From Selaginella moellendorffii (taxonomy: Eukaryota > Streptophyta > Lycopodiopsida > Selaginellales > Selaginellaceae), in NCBI RefSeq assembly GCF_000143415.4, contig NW_003314303.1, positions 1,239,322-1,303,321 on the forward strand: DNA of 64,000 nucleotides, read 5' to 3'. Below are positions 10,561-22,979 of the stretch, in pieces (positions within the stretch are counted from its first letter, which is position 1; each line of letters begins with the position of its first letter). The notes under the pieces were generated by a model that worked only from the letters and a program-made list of their open reading frames with translations, was not told where the DNA came from and did not search any database. The translations under genes were made by a program, and so were the position numbers.

Positions 10561-12360
10561 TGATGAATAGTTTTTAAAAGTCACCATTAAGGATTATATT
10601 GAATGAGACGATTTTATGGTTGCTTTTCACTTACCTTTGAGTTTTTTTGTTATTCTACTTAACTACATTAATTTTTTATTTCTCTTATAAACTACACTAA
10701 ATACTTATTAATATTAGGAACACAAATTTGTACTTTATATTTTAGTTATATGATATAGATATAAAAAATAATTTATATATTAATATAAAAACTTTTAATG
10801 CCAAAACCTATGTTAGGAATGTTTTATTAGAAAATAATAACTTTATTTAGTTTTACTTTGAGTAATATAAATTAGTTATATTTTCTATGATCAGTTTTGA
10901 CCACAATGATTTTTTTATTATTTATATGCGGTATAAATCATTATTTGAGTTGCATCTTTATCTCAATAAATAATATACTCAAAGCTAAATGTAAAATTGA
11001 GATCATTTGCATAAGTTTAATGAGGATTTAGATTTATTTAATAGTTATTTTACTTTTTGAAATAAATAATTTTTTAAGTAACTCAATTTAATATATAAGA
11101 TTTAATTATCACTACTAATTATTTTGTTATGTTTAAGTATTTTTTATCATTCTTTTTATTTTGAATCCTTTGAAAAATTACAAATAAAAATCATCAATTT
11201 AGTTTTTAAAAATCTTAACTTACTAATCAAAGAGTGTTATATACATTTTAATCAAAAATATTGAAAAGTGAGTACAATTAAAAAATTAAATGAATTTTGA
11301 TTTAAAAAGTCTTACATCCAACCTATTTAATTTATATATTCAGATATACATGTCCAAAAAACAGTTTGAGCTCGGAAATCTTGGATCTTGAATTCATCTA
11401 TATCACTACCAAAAATAAAAACAGTTTGCCATGGTTGAATGAATATATGACCTTTACAAATTTATAATTTAATATAATTATATTAAATATATATTTTAAA
11501 TAGAACTAAAAATAAAAATATAATATAATAAAATTTATACATATAAAGTGAGGTTTTTAGAGATATTTTAAATTTTATGAGTTAAAATTGATATAAATAA
11601 GCATTGTCTATAATAAATTTATCAATTCTAAAGACTTTATTAAAAACAAAAGTTCTAACATGATTTTGATCTTCTTAATTAATTTATTAATATAGACATA
11701 ATAAAAACTATCTAAATATTTAAATTAAATTTATTTAATTTCACTTGAATGTACATGTGGTGTTCATATCATCCTTTCTTGGATCTAGTGATCGGGATTG
11801 AGCATTGATGAGGGTAATACTTTGTAAAAACCTTTATTGGAATGATATCTCAAAAAAAAAAAAAAATTACTTGGCAGGTGATAAGATAGAAAAATAGAAT
11901 AAACACAAAATATTTAGCTTTAATGGGTTTATAACAATCATCTTTTATAGATTAATAATATTTGTAAAAGGATATAATATTAAAAAATAAATATTTTATA
12001 TATTTAACACATTACAATTAATAAATTTATTTAAATTAAGTAATAAATTTTATTAATTAAATATCACCAAGATCAGTGTAGAAGAGCTGAAAGGACATAT
12101 AATAGAATTAAGAAGAAAAATTGAAAGAATGTAAGCTGATAAAAATAAACATTATTATTATATGATATTATAAAATATAGTTGGAAAGTGTTCATCATTA
12201 GTTTTATAACAATATAAAATCTTAAACAACCAAAGTACAATAAATAAATTTATTTATTTTTTCATAATTTGCATGGTAAAGTTTTAGGTCTTTGTTTGCA
12301 ACATTACATACAAGAGTTTTACATTTATACATTGTCTATGCCTCTGACTTCGACAAGAAA
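10560..12360. other. AT-rich gene-free block
   Basis: Base composition changes sharply to mostly A/T. No ORF above about 60 codons, RNA gene or clear terminal repeat is visible, only A- and T-runs such as the A-tract near 11852-11866. The block ends just past the 3' end of the intact ABCB gene. Composition resembles the region after 58.6 kb. Confidence 0.6.
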
Positions 12361-12381
12361 ATGACCAGAAAAGCTGTAAAC

Positions 12382-15300
12382 TTAGGAGCACTTTGTGCCA
12401 CTGCAGCCAGCTTCTTGCAAATGAACTAGAGAAAAATACGTACCAGACATCGACATTAGTTCCTCATGTGTTCCCTGCTCGACCACAGCTCCACTGTGCA
12501 TTACCGAGATGCAGTCGCAGTTCCTAACCGTAGAGAGCCTGTGAGCGATCACGAGCGTCGTTCTTCCGGCCATTGTCTCCAGCGCATCCTGAACGAGGTG
12601 CTCCGACTCTAGATCCAAAGCACTGGTGGCTTCGTCCAGCAGTAAAATCTGTGGGCTCTTCAAGACCGCTCGAGCTATTGCAATTCGCTGCTTCTGACCG
12701 CCAGAGAGACGGATTCCCTTCCGGCCAGAATGCGTCTTATACCCCTCCGGCAGTGCACTGCAACCAAAGCAATCTTAGTGACTCACAAACAAGAAAGGAA
12801 AAAGCTTCTGCCAACCTGATGAAATTGTGTGCATTAGCAATGCGACTGGCTTGGATTACTTCCGCTTCGGTGCATTCGCTTTCACGTCCATAAGCGATGT
12901 TTTCATGTATGGTTGCCGAAAACAAGCATGGCTCCTGGCTCACAAGACCGATCTGTCTCCTCAGCGAGTAAAGTTCAAGCTTTTTGATGTCCTTCCCATC
13001 GATTTTCACCACGCCGCTTAGAGGGTCGTAGAACCTCTCGATGAGCGCGACGACCGTGGACTTCCCCGAGCCACTGTGACCAACCAGTGCCATAGAAGTA
13101 CCACCTGGAACGTGTAGATTCAAGCCTCTCAGAACTACAACGTCCGGTCTTGTTGGATAAGCGAAGAACACGTTGCATGCTTCGATCTCTCCCGTAACTT
13201 TCCCCGGAGGAGTAGCTTCTGGATCGTTCGCATTTATCTTTCCCTTCTGACAGAGGATCCCAAATACCGAATCAATGCTGGCAGCACCTTTGGCGAGGTC
13301 GGGCGTCAGGCCAAGTGCCTCTGCCACCACACGTCCCGTGCTCAGGAACACGAAAAATATCTTGAACACGTCCTGATAGCTGATCTTTCTCTTGCTGACA
13401 AGCACGCCCGCATACCAGAACTGAAGGCCCCATGATGCGTACAAAACGAAGTGTGCAACTCCCAGGCCCAATCCAGCAGTGTGAGACCGCTTCTTCAGAT
13501 CTGTAACCGACGCATCTAGCCTGGATTGGAGCATTGCCAGAACTCTGCCTTGAGAACAAAAAGCTGTGATTGTCCTGTGCTGACTTATCGCTTCGCAAGC
13601 TAACTGGCTTGCCTCGGTGTGTGCCTTTGCAGACTTGTGCGTAAAGCCTTTCAGACATACCAGTTTGATGTAGTAGCAGAAGACGAACAGAGGTTGAGTC
13701 CCGATCATGAGTATTCCCAGCCTCCAGTTAACAACCAGTCCGATGGTGAAACTCACAATTACTGCGCTACCCGTCTGAACGAGGAGTGAGATACGGTCGG
13801 TGATAAGAGCTCGAATCTGTAAGCACAAAAACGGCGATATGACATGCCACCCTGTGTAGATAAGAGATTCCTTAGTTACATATCCACGGAAAACACGAAG
13901 ACTTACCACGTTTGCGTCGTAGGACAAGCGTGTACAAACTGCACTGCTGCTGTTTTCATCCCTGTCGAACCATCCAACGTCGAACTTCAGGATCGCCGCC
14001 AGCATCGCCTCACGCAGCCTCTTTGACAAATGCTCGCCAACAGCTGCCAGGTTACAGTGCTGCTCGAGGTTCACGAGAAAGGACGCAGCCATCATCGCAG
14101 GAAAGATGACGCAGTAGAGGTTGATCCGTTTCCGCATCTCTTCGTGATCGTTCAGGTAGTATACGGAAACCATGCATCCCAGCAAAAAGGCGTACATTGG
14201 ATGCACAACGCCAAAACCAAGAGCACCGGCGAGTCCCAACACTCCCTGCTTCCATTCCGGTGTTGCTAAACTCAAAAGCTGGAAAAACGATGGCCTGATC
14301 CGCCTTGAGGGATAAAGAACTGAATCTTGACCATTCTGGGCTGCGATAATTGGTGCTGAATGTGACGACTGTGCATTCTCAGGACTTGCATGCACCGCAT
14401 CTTCTCCGCCTAGCAGAGCACTGCGAGGCGTTTCCAAAGAAACAAGAGCCCTGTACGCCTTCCCCACTGCCATTAACTCTTCGTGTCTTCCAGTCTCTAC
14501 TATCCTTCCCGACTCTAAAACAGCAACTGCATCTGCGTTCCGGATCGTAGAAATCCTGTGCGCGACTATAAGCGTCGTGCGTCCAAGCCTTGCCTTCTCT
14601 AAAGCAGCCAGAACTGCTGTTTCTGACTTCATGTCTAAAGCACTGGTAGGCTCATCCAGCAGAAGGATACGTGGTTCCTTTATTATCGCCCTGGCTAAGG
14701 CAATTCTTTGCTTTTCACCTCCGGACATTTTTAGTCCTCGTTCGCCAACCTGTGTAGGAGATGAGAACAGTTTGTGATCTCAAAACTGACAGCTTACCAG
14801 ATTGTCGTAGCCTTCGGGAAGCCTGACAATAAAACTATGTGCATTTGCTGTGTGAGCAGCTCTGTAGACCTCGTCATCGCTGGCATCTTCCTTTCCGTAT
14901 AATATGTTTTCCCTTATTGTTGTCGCAAACAACGCGGGCTCCTGGCTCACAAGACCAATCTGGTGCCGATACCAATTGAGGTCAAGCTCCTTAATGTCTA
15001 CTCCATCAAAAAGAATTCTACCAGCTGAAGGATCGTAAAACCGTTCCAGCAGAGAAATAACAGTAGATTTTCCGGAGCCACTTCTGCCAACTAAAGCGGT
15101 GGTTTTACCTGCATTTGACGCTCATGAGAGAACGAAAAACCTCAAGAGTCAGAGTTACCGGCGGGTATGTCCAGTGTGAAACTGGTAAGAACGGGTGTGT
15201 CAGCTCTTGTCTGATAGCCGTATACCACTTCCTCCAGTCTGATGTGCCCTTGAACAGATTGCATTGCTTTCCCGTCAGATTTATCGACGTCGATGGGTGG

Positions 15301-16609
15301 AATCCGCCTAATGATGTGAAACATTCTCCATGCCGCCATGCGTCCTTCAACAAAAACGCCAAGATTGGACATGGCAAAACCAAGAGCTCTGCATCACAAA
15401 AACCAAAGTTTTCATTTGTTCCAAACGTAAAAGAGAAGTACCTTCCTCCGTTAAGCAGAGCCAAACCGGTAGTGATAATCTCAGCACCATTAGCTTCGCC
15501 GTGCATGACAAGCACACTTCCAAACCAGGCCATGAAGGCCCATAAAACGAAGCTGATGCCGTTGGAACCGAGTACCAGCCCCTTGATAAGTCCCTGCTTT
15601 AAACCAGATGCAACGGTTTCCTCGAGAGCAAGAGAATAAGCTCGAAGGGACTTGGTCTCCGCGACAAGTGAGTACACAGTACGAATGCACGCGATCGTTT
15701 GCTCCGCCATGTTCCCTGCTTTACTGTACGTGGCCTGCTTCTCATTCTCAAACTTCAAGATGGCGCTCCCGTAAAACACCCCTGGCAGAATGAGCAGCGG
15801 CGTGAAAGGCAGTATAGCGATTGCCAGCTTCCAAGACTGCGTAAATCCAACCAAATATCCTCCCACAAACTGGACAACGTTCCGGATGAAGTTGCCAGTC
15901 TATATAGACCTTCACAGCAAACATCAATATCCGAAAGCGACACAAAAAATATATGAAAGACAACGTTACCTTCTCGCTAATTGCCTCTTGCACCAGGAGC
16001 GTATCGTCCGATACGCAGTTGACAATGTAAGTTGCTGAAAGCTCGTTGTCAAGAAAAGAAACGTTCTGGCGGAGCACAGATCTGAGATACAGTGCTCTCA
16101 GCCTCGACGCTTGCCTCTCGCCAGTAAACATCCAGCAGCTTACTTCTGTCTTAACCACACGGGATAAAAACACATTTAAGCAAGCCCACTAAGTTGTTCT
16201 TCTATTCCTTTTTCTTTAGTCTATGGATAAGATACCAATGTATGACGCGATCCACGCAACAATGGCAATATAAACAAAAAGAAGCGCGTCCTGCAGCAAA
16301 ACAACCAATCCACACTCACAACCAAATCCAAGATCCAATCACCAAAACCGGTGGAGTCAAAGGAGAAAAAGCGAGCGCACTACTTAGAACAGGGAGAAAA
16401 CCGCGCACCTGGGAGAACTTCGTGCTCATCGCGCCGTCCTGTGGCAAAGTACCAAAGTTGTCGATCATGCGGCCGCGAATGATGAGCATCGCAGGGAAAG
16501 TGAGGCCATTGACGACGGCGCCGAGCGTGCCAGCCGCAATCAGCACAAAATCTTTGGCATCCGCGAACCGGAACAGCGAAATGTAGGACACCGACCGCTC
16601 CGGCCCCAT
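12382..16609 (-). CDS. ABCB-type (P-glycoprotein/MDR) full-length ABC transporter
   Basis: Nine exons (16409-16609, 16236-16290, 15970-16145, 15442-15899, 15159-15388, 14798-15108, 13907-14749, 12816-13816, 12382-12757) sum to 3651 nt and a 1216-residue protein, a normal ABCB length. The order is TMD1, NBD1, TMD2, NBD2. NBD1 has Walker [11 protein letters not shown]-loop [10 protein letters not shown], signature MSGGEKQR, Walker [12 protein letters not shown] and H-loop [11 protein letters not shown]2 has [39 protein letters not shown] and VIAHRLST. All catalytic elements are present, so it should hydrolyse ATP and export a substrate, typically from the plasma membrane. Plant ABCBs move auxin or other small molecules; the substrate cannot be read here. 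Its first 3.3 kb are duplicated in inverted orientation at 202-3513. Confidence 0.95.
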
Positions 16610-16692
16610 CGCCCTCTCTTGCAAACCCTAAGCCAAAATGGCGCCATTTACTCTATAAGCCCTAACTTTTAAAAAACCATCGCTATCAGATC
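13294..16692 (-). repeat. Right arm of 3.4-kb inverted duplication (ABCB)
   Basis: This is the mirror of 119-3513. The arm runs from about 80 bp upstream of the ABCB start codon into exon 8. The inner breakpoint lies in the TMD2 coding part, so this copy keeps the flanking NBD2 and is the likely parent. The outer breakpoint lies just past agatc at 16692, beyond which the two sides differ. Confidence 0.95.
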
Positions 16693-17349
16693 GGGTGTTC
16701 GATTCCAACCCAGAACACTGTTTAGGCAGGGGAGTCGAGCCGCGGACCTGAGCACCACGTCATCACCGTGTCTCTCAGTATAACTAGCGTGTAACTACTG
16801 CATGAACCGACAATGGTCAAATTCTTCTCTGTTTTTTCCAGTTCTCGTTTTTTCTCTCCAATCGCGAAGCTTTTTTACTGCTACTTAGCTTGGAGCTATC
16901 GATAACTCACATATAAACACCTAGAAAAGGAGAGAGCTCTTAGAAGTAGCGAGCTCTTTCCCTGGATTCTAGATTTTAGATTCCATCCACAGGGGGCTTT
17001 AGTGGCGGGGCGAGCGAGTCACTTGGATAGATCTGCGCGGCTGCCCACATTTCTTTTTCGCTCTTTCTCTTCTTCGTCTTCTTCTCGCTTTTGATTTTCT
17101 TCTGGGAAGAATCTCGCCTTTGTCCTCGTCGCAAGCAATCTCGCGCACTCGCAGCAGTATCGCGGCTCGCAAAAGGGACCCATTCGATTGCTGGAGCAAG
17201 GATTCGCATCGATTCCCAGTTCTAAGCTATTTATCCTTTGTGGGTGGGAGGCATCCAGGATCTTCGGGCTTGCAAGCCAAGGCTCTAGAGTTTCCCTTCA
17301 AAAGGACCGACATTGGGAGCTCCCGAGAGAGGATTGGATTGGAGTCTCG
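16693..17349. other. Divergent intergenic region, no gene seen
   Basis: This lies between the ABCB start (minus strand) and the thaumatin-like gene (plus strand). It presumably holds both promoters and the 5' UTR of the latter. The pyrimidine-rich stretch at 17050-17110 is low complexity. I see no RNA gene. Confidence 0.4.
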
Positions 17350-17964
17350 ATGATGGCGATGGTGGTGCTTCTACAAATCATCTCCTTGCTTCTGGGTAAG
17401 CTCCTTTCTCTCTCGGATTTTTCCTTCTTCTCCTTTGCTGGTCTTGCATTGTTCTTCGCGTTTGTGTTTCATGCCGTCACACCCCTCTCACTCACCTACA
17501 CTCTTCACAGAGAAAGGAAAGAAGGAAGCCAAAAAAAATGTGATTTTTTTTTTTCCTCCACTCCATCCAAGCGCTTGTTGACAAAGCGATCACGTCACGA
17601 GAGATCAAACAGGAAGCTTTGATCTTTGGCCGGTGTTAGAGCCGTGATCTCGCGACACTCGCTAAGTGTCGCAAACTCGCTCGAGCAGCCACTCAAGTTC
17701 TTCCTCCAGTTTGTCGGTGCTAGTGCCGTGATCCGGGTCGATACGATTCCTTCTCCCCTGCTTCTTCGATCGATCCATCCATCCCCACAATTCCAGTCCC
17801 AATGCTAATCAATTCGCTAAGATCCAAGCTCTGCCAGCGACAGAGACTGTTGCTAGCGCGAGCGTTGCGACATTTCATTCGCTCCACTGTAGCTCCTCCT
17901 TGTCTCCATCGCCAGCGATCGCCCACGATCGCGACTCCAAGCCAAAGCAAAGCAAAAGAAATTA

Positions 17965-18001
<37 letters not shown>

Positions 18002-19855
18002 CATGCCACCACGCCATAGCCGCGAAGACCAAAGAGAGTCGCAAGAGAGACGTTTCCTATACTTCCTTTCTCTCTTCCCTACAAATGGTGTCTCTAACGG
18101 TGGCAATGCCAAACGATGGCGACAGGGGCGGTCCGGCTGGCGGTATCCGACGGTACCTTCACCATCCAGAACAACTGTGCCGCCACGATATGGCTCGGCG
18201 TCGTCTCCAGCGCGGGCATCCAACCGCTCACCTTGGACAACACCATGCTCTCCACCGGCCAGACCATGACCGTCACCACGCCCTCCAATTGGGGGGGCCG
18301 GTTCTGGGGCCGCACGGGATGCAGCCGCGGCACCGACGGCACCTTCACCTGCGCCATGGGCGACTGTGACGGGCGGGAGCAGTGCACCGTCGGCGGCAAG
18401 CCGCCCGCGACGCTCGTAGGTAAGAACCGTGCCGCGCGGTACTAACCGCTACACCGCGCGGTACTAACCGACGTCACCGTGTGTGCAGAGTTTACGCTCA
18501 GCGGCTATGCCAACATGGATTTCTACGACGTGTCGCTGGTGGATGGCTACAATCTGCCCATGGCGGTATCGCCAGACGGCGGCGGGCAGGGGCGCAACGC
18601 GACCGATCCCAAGAGCTGCGGTGCCGCCGGCTGCACGGGGGATCTCAACCGGAACTGCCCGGCGGCACTCCAGGTGACGGGCACCGGTAACGTGGTGGGA
18701 TGCCGCAGCGCCTGCGACGCTTTCAAGGAGCCGCAGTACTGCTGCACTGGAGAGAACGCGCTGCCAACGACGTGCAAGCCCACCGATTACTCGAAAGCTT
18801 TCAAGCAGTCGTGCCCGAATGCTTATAGCTACGCTTACGATGATCTCAGCTCCACTTTTACGTGCATGGGAGGGCGCTACACTATCGTGTTTTGTCCCAC
18901 CGCGACCGACCTGTGAGTATCTCTCTCTCTCTCTTTTCTTCTTTCGTTCAATCCATCCGTGGAGAGTTCCATCTTTGAATTGAGTGAAGTTTTTCATGAT
19001 CTTGGGTTGGTTTTCTTCTCGTGTTTTTTTTCTCTTTTCTTTTGGGTCGATTGATCTCTGGTTTATTTCAATCCATCAGTTCTAGGGAGTGATTTTCAGT
19101 TCGTTTTTCTCGTTTTTGTTTTCTTGGGTCAATTGTCCACCACCATTGCTTGTCCCTATCTTGCTCACCGCCACCTATAGGATAAGCGATTCCTTTTTCT
19201 CAGAAGAGCATCTTGTCAGCAGTCAGTACTGTGTTTGCTTTCTCTTTTCTTTTGTTTTCTAGTTTCTTCGTATATTTGTATGTTTGGTTTTCCACGTCAG
19301 TTTCAATCCTGTTTGAGATTCTATGTGATTGTGGTCATTGTCCATTTTTTTGAGAATTTTCACGGTTTTTTTTTTCGTTTCTAGTTCCAAACCTTCCAAC
19401 TCTTCCGGCAACTTTGCCAAGTTTTCTCCCGCGTACATATTCGTAACTGCGTTGGCCTTCTTTTTTTTAATTGCGTGAAGGCCCCTCCATCACGTAAATT
19501 GTCTGTACAATACAATTTCGCGACCATCATCCACTTGACTTGGAGTTTGAGAGTTCTTCGCTCGATCTTAGTCTCGATGCAACTTCTCTATGCTAACGCT
19601 TTGGTTTCCCTCCGCGATTGTTGTTACAGATCCGATGATAACAATGGAGTCCAATTTCCCGAAGCTCAAGCAGTGCCAGCTCCAGCAGTACCATCCACCG
19701 ATGGTGGCGACAACTTCCCAGTCGGAGGATCATCGCCCACGGTAGGAACCAACTTTCGGATAATCTCTCCATCCAGCGCGCCGTCACGGATCCAGTCTTT
19801 GTGGTGGCCACTGGGCCTCGCGCTAGGCATAGTTCTTTTGAAAAGCATTTCTTAG
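17350..19855 (+). CDS. Thaumatin-like protein (PR-5 family), GPI-type tail
   Basis: Four exons (17350-17395, 18126-18419, 18489-18912, 19630-19855) total 990 nt, 329 residues. Exon 1 encodes only a hydrophobic signal peptide (MMAMVVLLQIISLLLG). The thaumatin domain follows: FTIQNNCAATIWLG, the signature-type segment GRFWGRTGC, EFTLSGYANMDFYDVSLVDG and the cysteine-rich lobe ending GRYTIVFCP. The conserved acidic-cleft residues appear to be present. The last exon adds a Pro/Ser linker and a terminal hydrophobic segment WWPLGLALGIVLL with no long tail, which suggests a GPI anchor. Such proteins act at the cell wall in defence or development. A start at ATG 18116 inside intron 1 would lose the signal peptide and is less likely. 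Introns 1 (730 bp) and 3 (717 bp) are long for this window. Confidence 0.9.
17968..17997 (+). repeat. (CT)15 microsatellite
   Basis: A perfect dinucleotide run lies inside intron 1 of the thaumatin-like gene. CT/GA runs near plant 5' regions can bind GAGA-type factors; here that is only a possibility. Confidence 0.9.
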
Positions 19856-19957
19856 GATCATCAAAGAAAACACTGATCGATCGATTGATTGTTTCATCGG
19901 TCCATAGAGAAAGTTCCAAACAGGGGTTCCACTAAAGAACAATAAAGAAAAGAGATT

Positions 19958-20649
19958 TCAAACAGTTTCCGTGGCTACTTGGACAACTTCTGGTGCTTCT
20001 TGACTCGCTGCTAGCTTCGCAACCACCGGCGGCGCAACTGGAACTTCGTCGACGTAGTGCATCAAAACCGTGAACCCGAGCTGCGTGATTCCAACGATGA
20101 TCGAAAAAGCCTCGAGAACTCTCTGGCAAGAACAAACCAAGATAAGCGAAAACCAAAGCATAGAAGTAAGATTGTATACGCACGAATTTGCTATTGTCGC
20201 TGCCGAGATTGACGTTCTTGCTCGCAAAGCTGGAAGAACTCGTTAAGATTCTTGCAGGATGAAAAGGAGCTTATAGTTTTACCCAAGAGCCACCAGAGAG
20301 AAGGCAGCGGAGATGATCGCGGTGGCCGAGGCCGATGCGTGGGAAACCGCGGCCGGGTATTTCACGTAGTAAAGGCTGCTTACTGCTGATAGCGTTCCGA
20401 CCACTCCAGCCAGCAGCGAGACCAAGATCAACATCAAACGAGACAAGTCTGGAGAACAAATCCAAAGAGAGAACTCCACAAAGTTGTAAGAAGAAAATAA
20501 TCACCTTTGCCAAGCATAAGATCTCCCGCAACATTCTCGAAAGCCCACGTCGAGAAGCCAATGAGGATGAGATACAAGACCAGATTAATCACACCCAAGA
20601 CTCCCGCCGCCAACTTTGCCGATACCCAGTTACACACGATGCACGCCAT
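19958..20649 (-). CDS. AWPM-19-like membrane protein
   Basis: Four exons (20505-20649, 20283-20448, 20184-20229, 19958-20122) total 522 nt, 173 residues. Four hydrophobic segments are visible: VLGVINLVLYLILIGFS, LMLILVSLLAGVVGTL, the segment after SASATAIISAAFSLVALG, and FSIIVGITQLGFTVLMHY. The LNLVLY-like first segment followed by an LxAGVVG segment is typical of the plant AWPM-19 family, linked to abscisic-acid and cold responses at the plasma membrane. Start is the ATG at 20649; the upstream TTG is not needed. A paralog with the same exon structure (145, about 167 and 46-49 nt) lies at 24731-25531. The tail is short, acidic and valine/alanine-rich. Confidence 0.8.
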
Positions 20650-20799
20650 CGCCGCCAAACGATGATTATTAGCCGCGAACTAATTTATAAAAATACATTC
20701 ATAGACTGATAAAATATATAGATTTTAAAAAGCTGCAAAAATAGTTTCAACAATATAAATCATAAATAATAACAATAAAAAATATAAAGAAAAGTGCTT

Positions 20800-20873
20800 T
20801 GCTTTCACTGAGAGTTGAACTCAGGACCTCCCGCTTACTAAACGGGTGCTCTGACCAAATGAGCTATGAAAGC
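20800..20873 (-). tRNA. tRNA-Thr(AGT), copy 1
   Basis: The minus strand folds as a cloverleaf. The acceptor is GCTTTCA paired with TGAAAGC, the D-arm has TAGCTCATTTGGTCAGAGC, and the anticodon loop TTAGTAA (anticodon AGT) sits between CCCGT and GCGGG. The T-arm is CTGAG-TTCAACT-CTCAG and the discriminator is A. A T-run follows downstream as expected for pol III termination. No intron is present. Confidence 0.95.
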
Positions 20874-21014
20874 TGAATAAAAAATGACAAATAACAGTTA
20901 AAATATAAGTCATATTACACTGTAAACTAAAATAGTAATAATAATAATTAATTTAAGAAAAGAGTTAAAAATAAAGAATATTTTTATAGTTAAAATAACA
21001 TATTTAAATAATTT

Positions 21015-21088
21015 TGCTTTCACTGAGAGTTGAACTCAGGACCTCCCGCTTACTAAACGGGTGCTCTGACCAAATGAGCTATGAAAGC
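21015..21088 (-). tRNA. tRNA-Thr(AGT), copy 2
   Basis: This is identical over all 74 nt to the copy 215 bp away, but the flanks differ. It lies 28 bp past the stop codon of the TPK channel gene on the same strand. Confidence 0.95.
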
Positions 21089-21116
21089 TATATGGAGATT
21101 GAGCGAAGCTCCAGCG

Positions 21117-22210
21117 TTATGAGGTTACATCCGAGATGGTAATGCTTCCCGATTGATCGGCATCTTGCTCCCGAAAGTCGTCCAAGATCGCTTTCACGTC
21201 CGCGTCCTGGATCTTGCCCAGCTCCATCAACTTGTAGATCACAAACTCGGGAGCACTGGCATGCATGCACGACAGATATCAAGTTCTTTCCTCTTGGATC
21301 GATCGCAGCAAAGAGGATCAATCGAGAAGCTGTTAAGCTTTACGTACCTGAGCCTGCCATCTTTGTCAATATCGGCCGCCTCCACGTCCGAGATCGTCAC
21401 CTTTCGCGAGAGAACCCACTTTGCGATGGCGTGCTGCCGCTCCTCGGTGATGAGCTCGGCGAGGTAGAGCATGAACTGCGCGACGCAAGCGGTGCTGGCC
21501 AGGATCCAAAACACCGCACAGATCCTCCCGCCCTCCGTCCTGAAAGCTCGATCGCCATAGCCCAGCGTGGTGACGGTCACGCAAACGCAGTAGAACGAGT
21601 CGACGAAGCCGAGGCCCTCGACTCCCATGAGAATGCCGATGCCGGCCCCGAGGACGATCACCACCAATCCAGCAGCGACGAGAACTTTGTGCTGCACGCT
21701 CGTGATCCGGGCCTCTCCCGACTGCTCCAGCTGCTGTTGCTCCTCGAGAGCTTTCTCGAGCAGTCGCTGCTGCTTCTCCACGAAGTAGTTCGCGGCGTTG
21801 CCGATGATGAGGCCGATGAGGCCGAAGCCGAGGAAGACGAAGGCGCAGGTGAAGAGCTTGGCGGTGCTTGTGTGGGGGACGAGATCACCATAGCCGACGG
21901 TGGTCATGGTGACGGCGCAAAAGTAGAGGGCGTCCACGATGTTCACGGTTCTCTCGCCCTCGAACCCGTGCTTGACGTAGATGAAGCACAGGAGTCCCAC
22001 GGCGATGTAGATGAGGAGGATCATGGCGGCTCGCTGGGGCGTGAGGATGGCCAGGTTTGCAACGGGCGGGAGCTCGGGTTGTGGGGGCTTCCCGGTCGAT
22101 CGCTGTCGATCCAGGCTGTAGTTTGCTCCAGTGTCGCTCGAGCATTTCTTGAGGTGGTGGTCCTTGGGATCGTTCGCAGGAACGAGCAAAGGCTCTCTAG
22201 TGTTGCTCAT
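21117..22210 (-). CDS. Two-pore potassium channel (TPK/KCO type)
   Basis: Two exons (21348-22210, 21117-21255) give 333 residues. The topology is four transmembrane helices with two pore loops, each with a selectivity filter: TTVGYGD and TTLGYGD. The C-terminus has EF-hand-like loops, DIDKDGRLS and a second starting DADQSGSI. The N-terminus has a basic, Ser/Thr-containing stretch (DRQRSTGKP) where TPK1 carries its 14-3-3 site. TPK channels release K+ from the vacuole and are activated by calcium and 14-3-3 proteins. Length and domain order fit AtTPK1 and relatives. The ATG at 22210 is preferred to the upstream GTG frame. Unusually charged LEEQQQLEQ residues fill the linker between the two pore units. 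Confidence 0.93.
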
Positions 22211-22244
22211 GCTTCTCACCAGAAACTAGAAATGAAACAAATGA

Positions 22245-22900
22245 GCTAGATCGAGAAAACCATGGACGAAGTCGAGAAGTCAAGATCTACCGTACACTTA
22301 AACCCTTAAAAAAAGAATGAGACCTCTCTCCTATGCCGTACGAAGAAGAGACTTCTAGGATCTAAACTCGAGGTTCCCAAGTTGGAGTTTGATGGGATGG
22401 AATCGCCCAAAAACTTATCCTTGCTTAGAAGACAAGACAAACAACCGCCAAGGTACCTGGACTGGAGCTCTGCCCTTCCAAGCGCTCAACGCCCAGACCT
22501 AGAAAATGTGGCCAGTCGAGAGCTCGATTCCTCACCCCTTCACTCCCACCAACTTATAACCAAGCTTTTCCACGTGAAATTATAATCCACTACGTGGCCA
22601 TGCTATTTTGTCACATCGTGGATGAAAATTCTTTGACATCATCCTTTTGAGCTTTGAAGAAATGGATCAAGAGAAAGGGTTCTCTCTGACCAAGACAATG
22701 CTCAAGAGATTTTAATACTTTGCTGCCAATGTCGTGATCATATGGTGAGCTCCCTGGAGTGTTTCTTGACAGAATTCTTACATCTTTGTTCTTTTGTCAA
22801 TACCGTGCTTGATCTAAACTTCTTGCCTAGCATACAAAGAAACCATGTTTCCCACACGTAGCACAAAGATGAAGAGGGAGGGGGAGAGAGAGCAAAGAAA
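22245..22900 (+). repeat. Diverged direct repeat, copy A
   Basis: This shares long stretches with copy B at 23787-24530, in the same order: the segment around ATCTACCGTAC, GGAATCGCCC, GGACTGGAGCTCTGCCCTTCC, CACATCGTGGATG, TGACCAAGACAATGCTCA and CCCACACGTAGCACAAAGATG. Identity looks moderate with many indels. The copy lies directly upstream of the TPK gene, so it includes that promoter. Confidence 0.8.
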
Positions 22901-22979
22901 GACTTTGCTTGGTCTAATTACTGAAATAGCGGTGAATCCTAAACCTTAATAGTTAGGTAGTCACGATTATTTAAAACAG

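Noticed and set aside
10560-12360. AT-rich block as an organelle DNA insert
   Set aside because: No organelle gene is recognisable, and Selaginella organelle genomes are known to be GC-rich rather than AT-rich.
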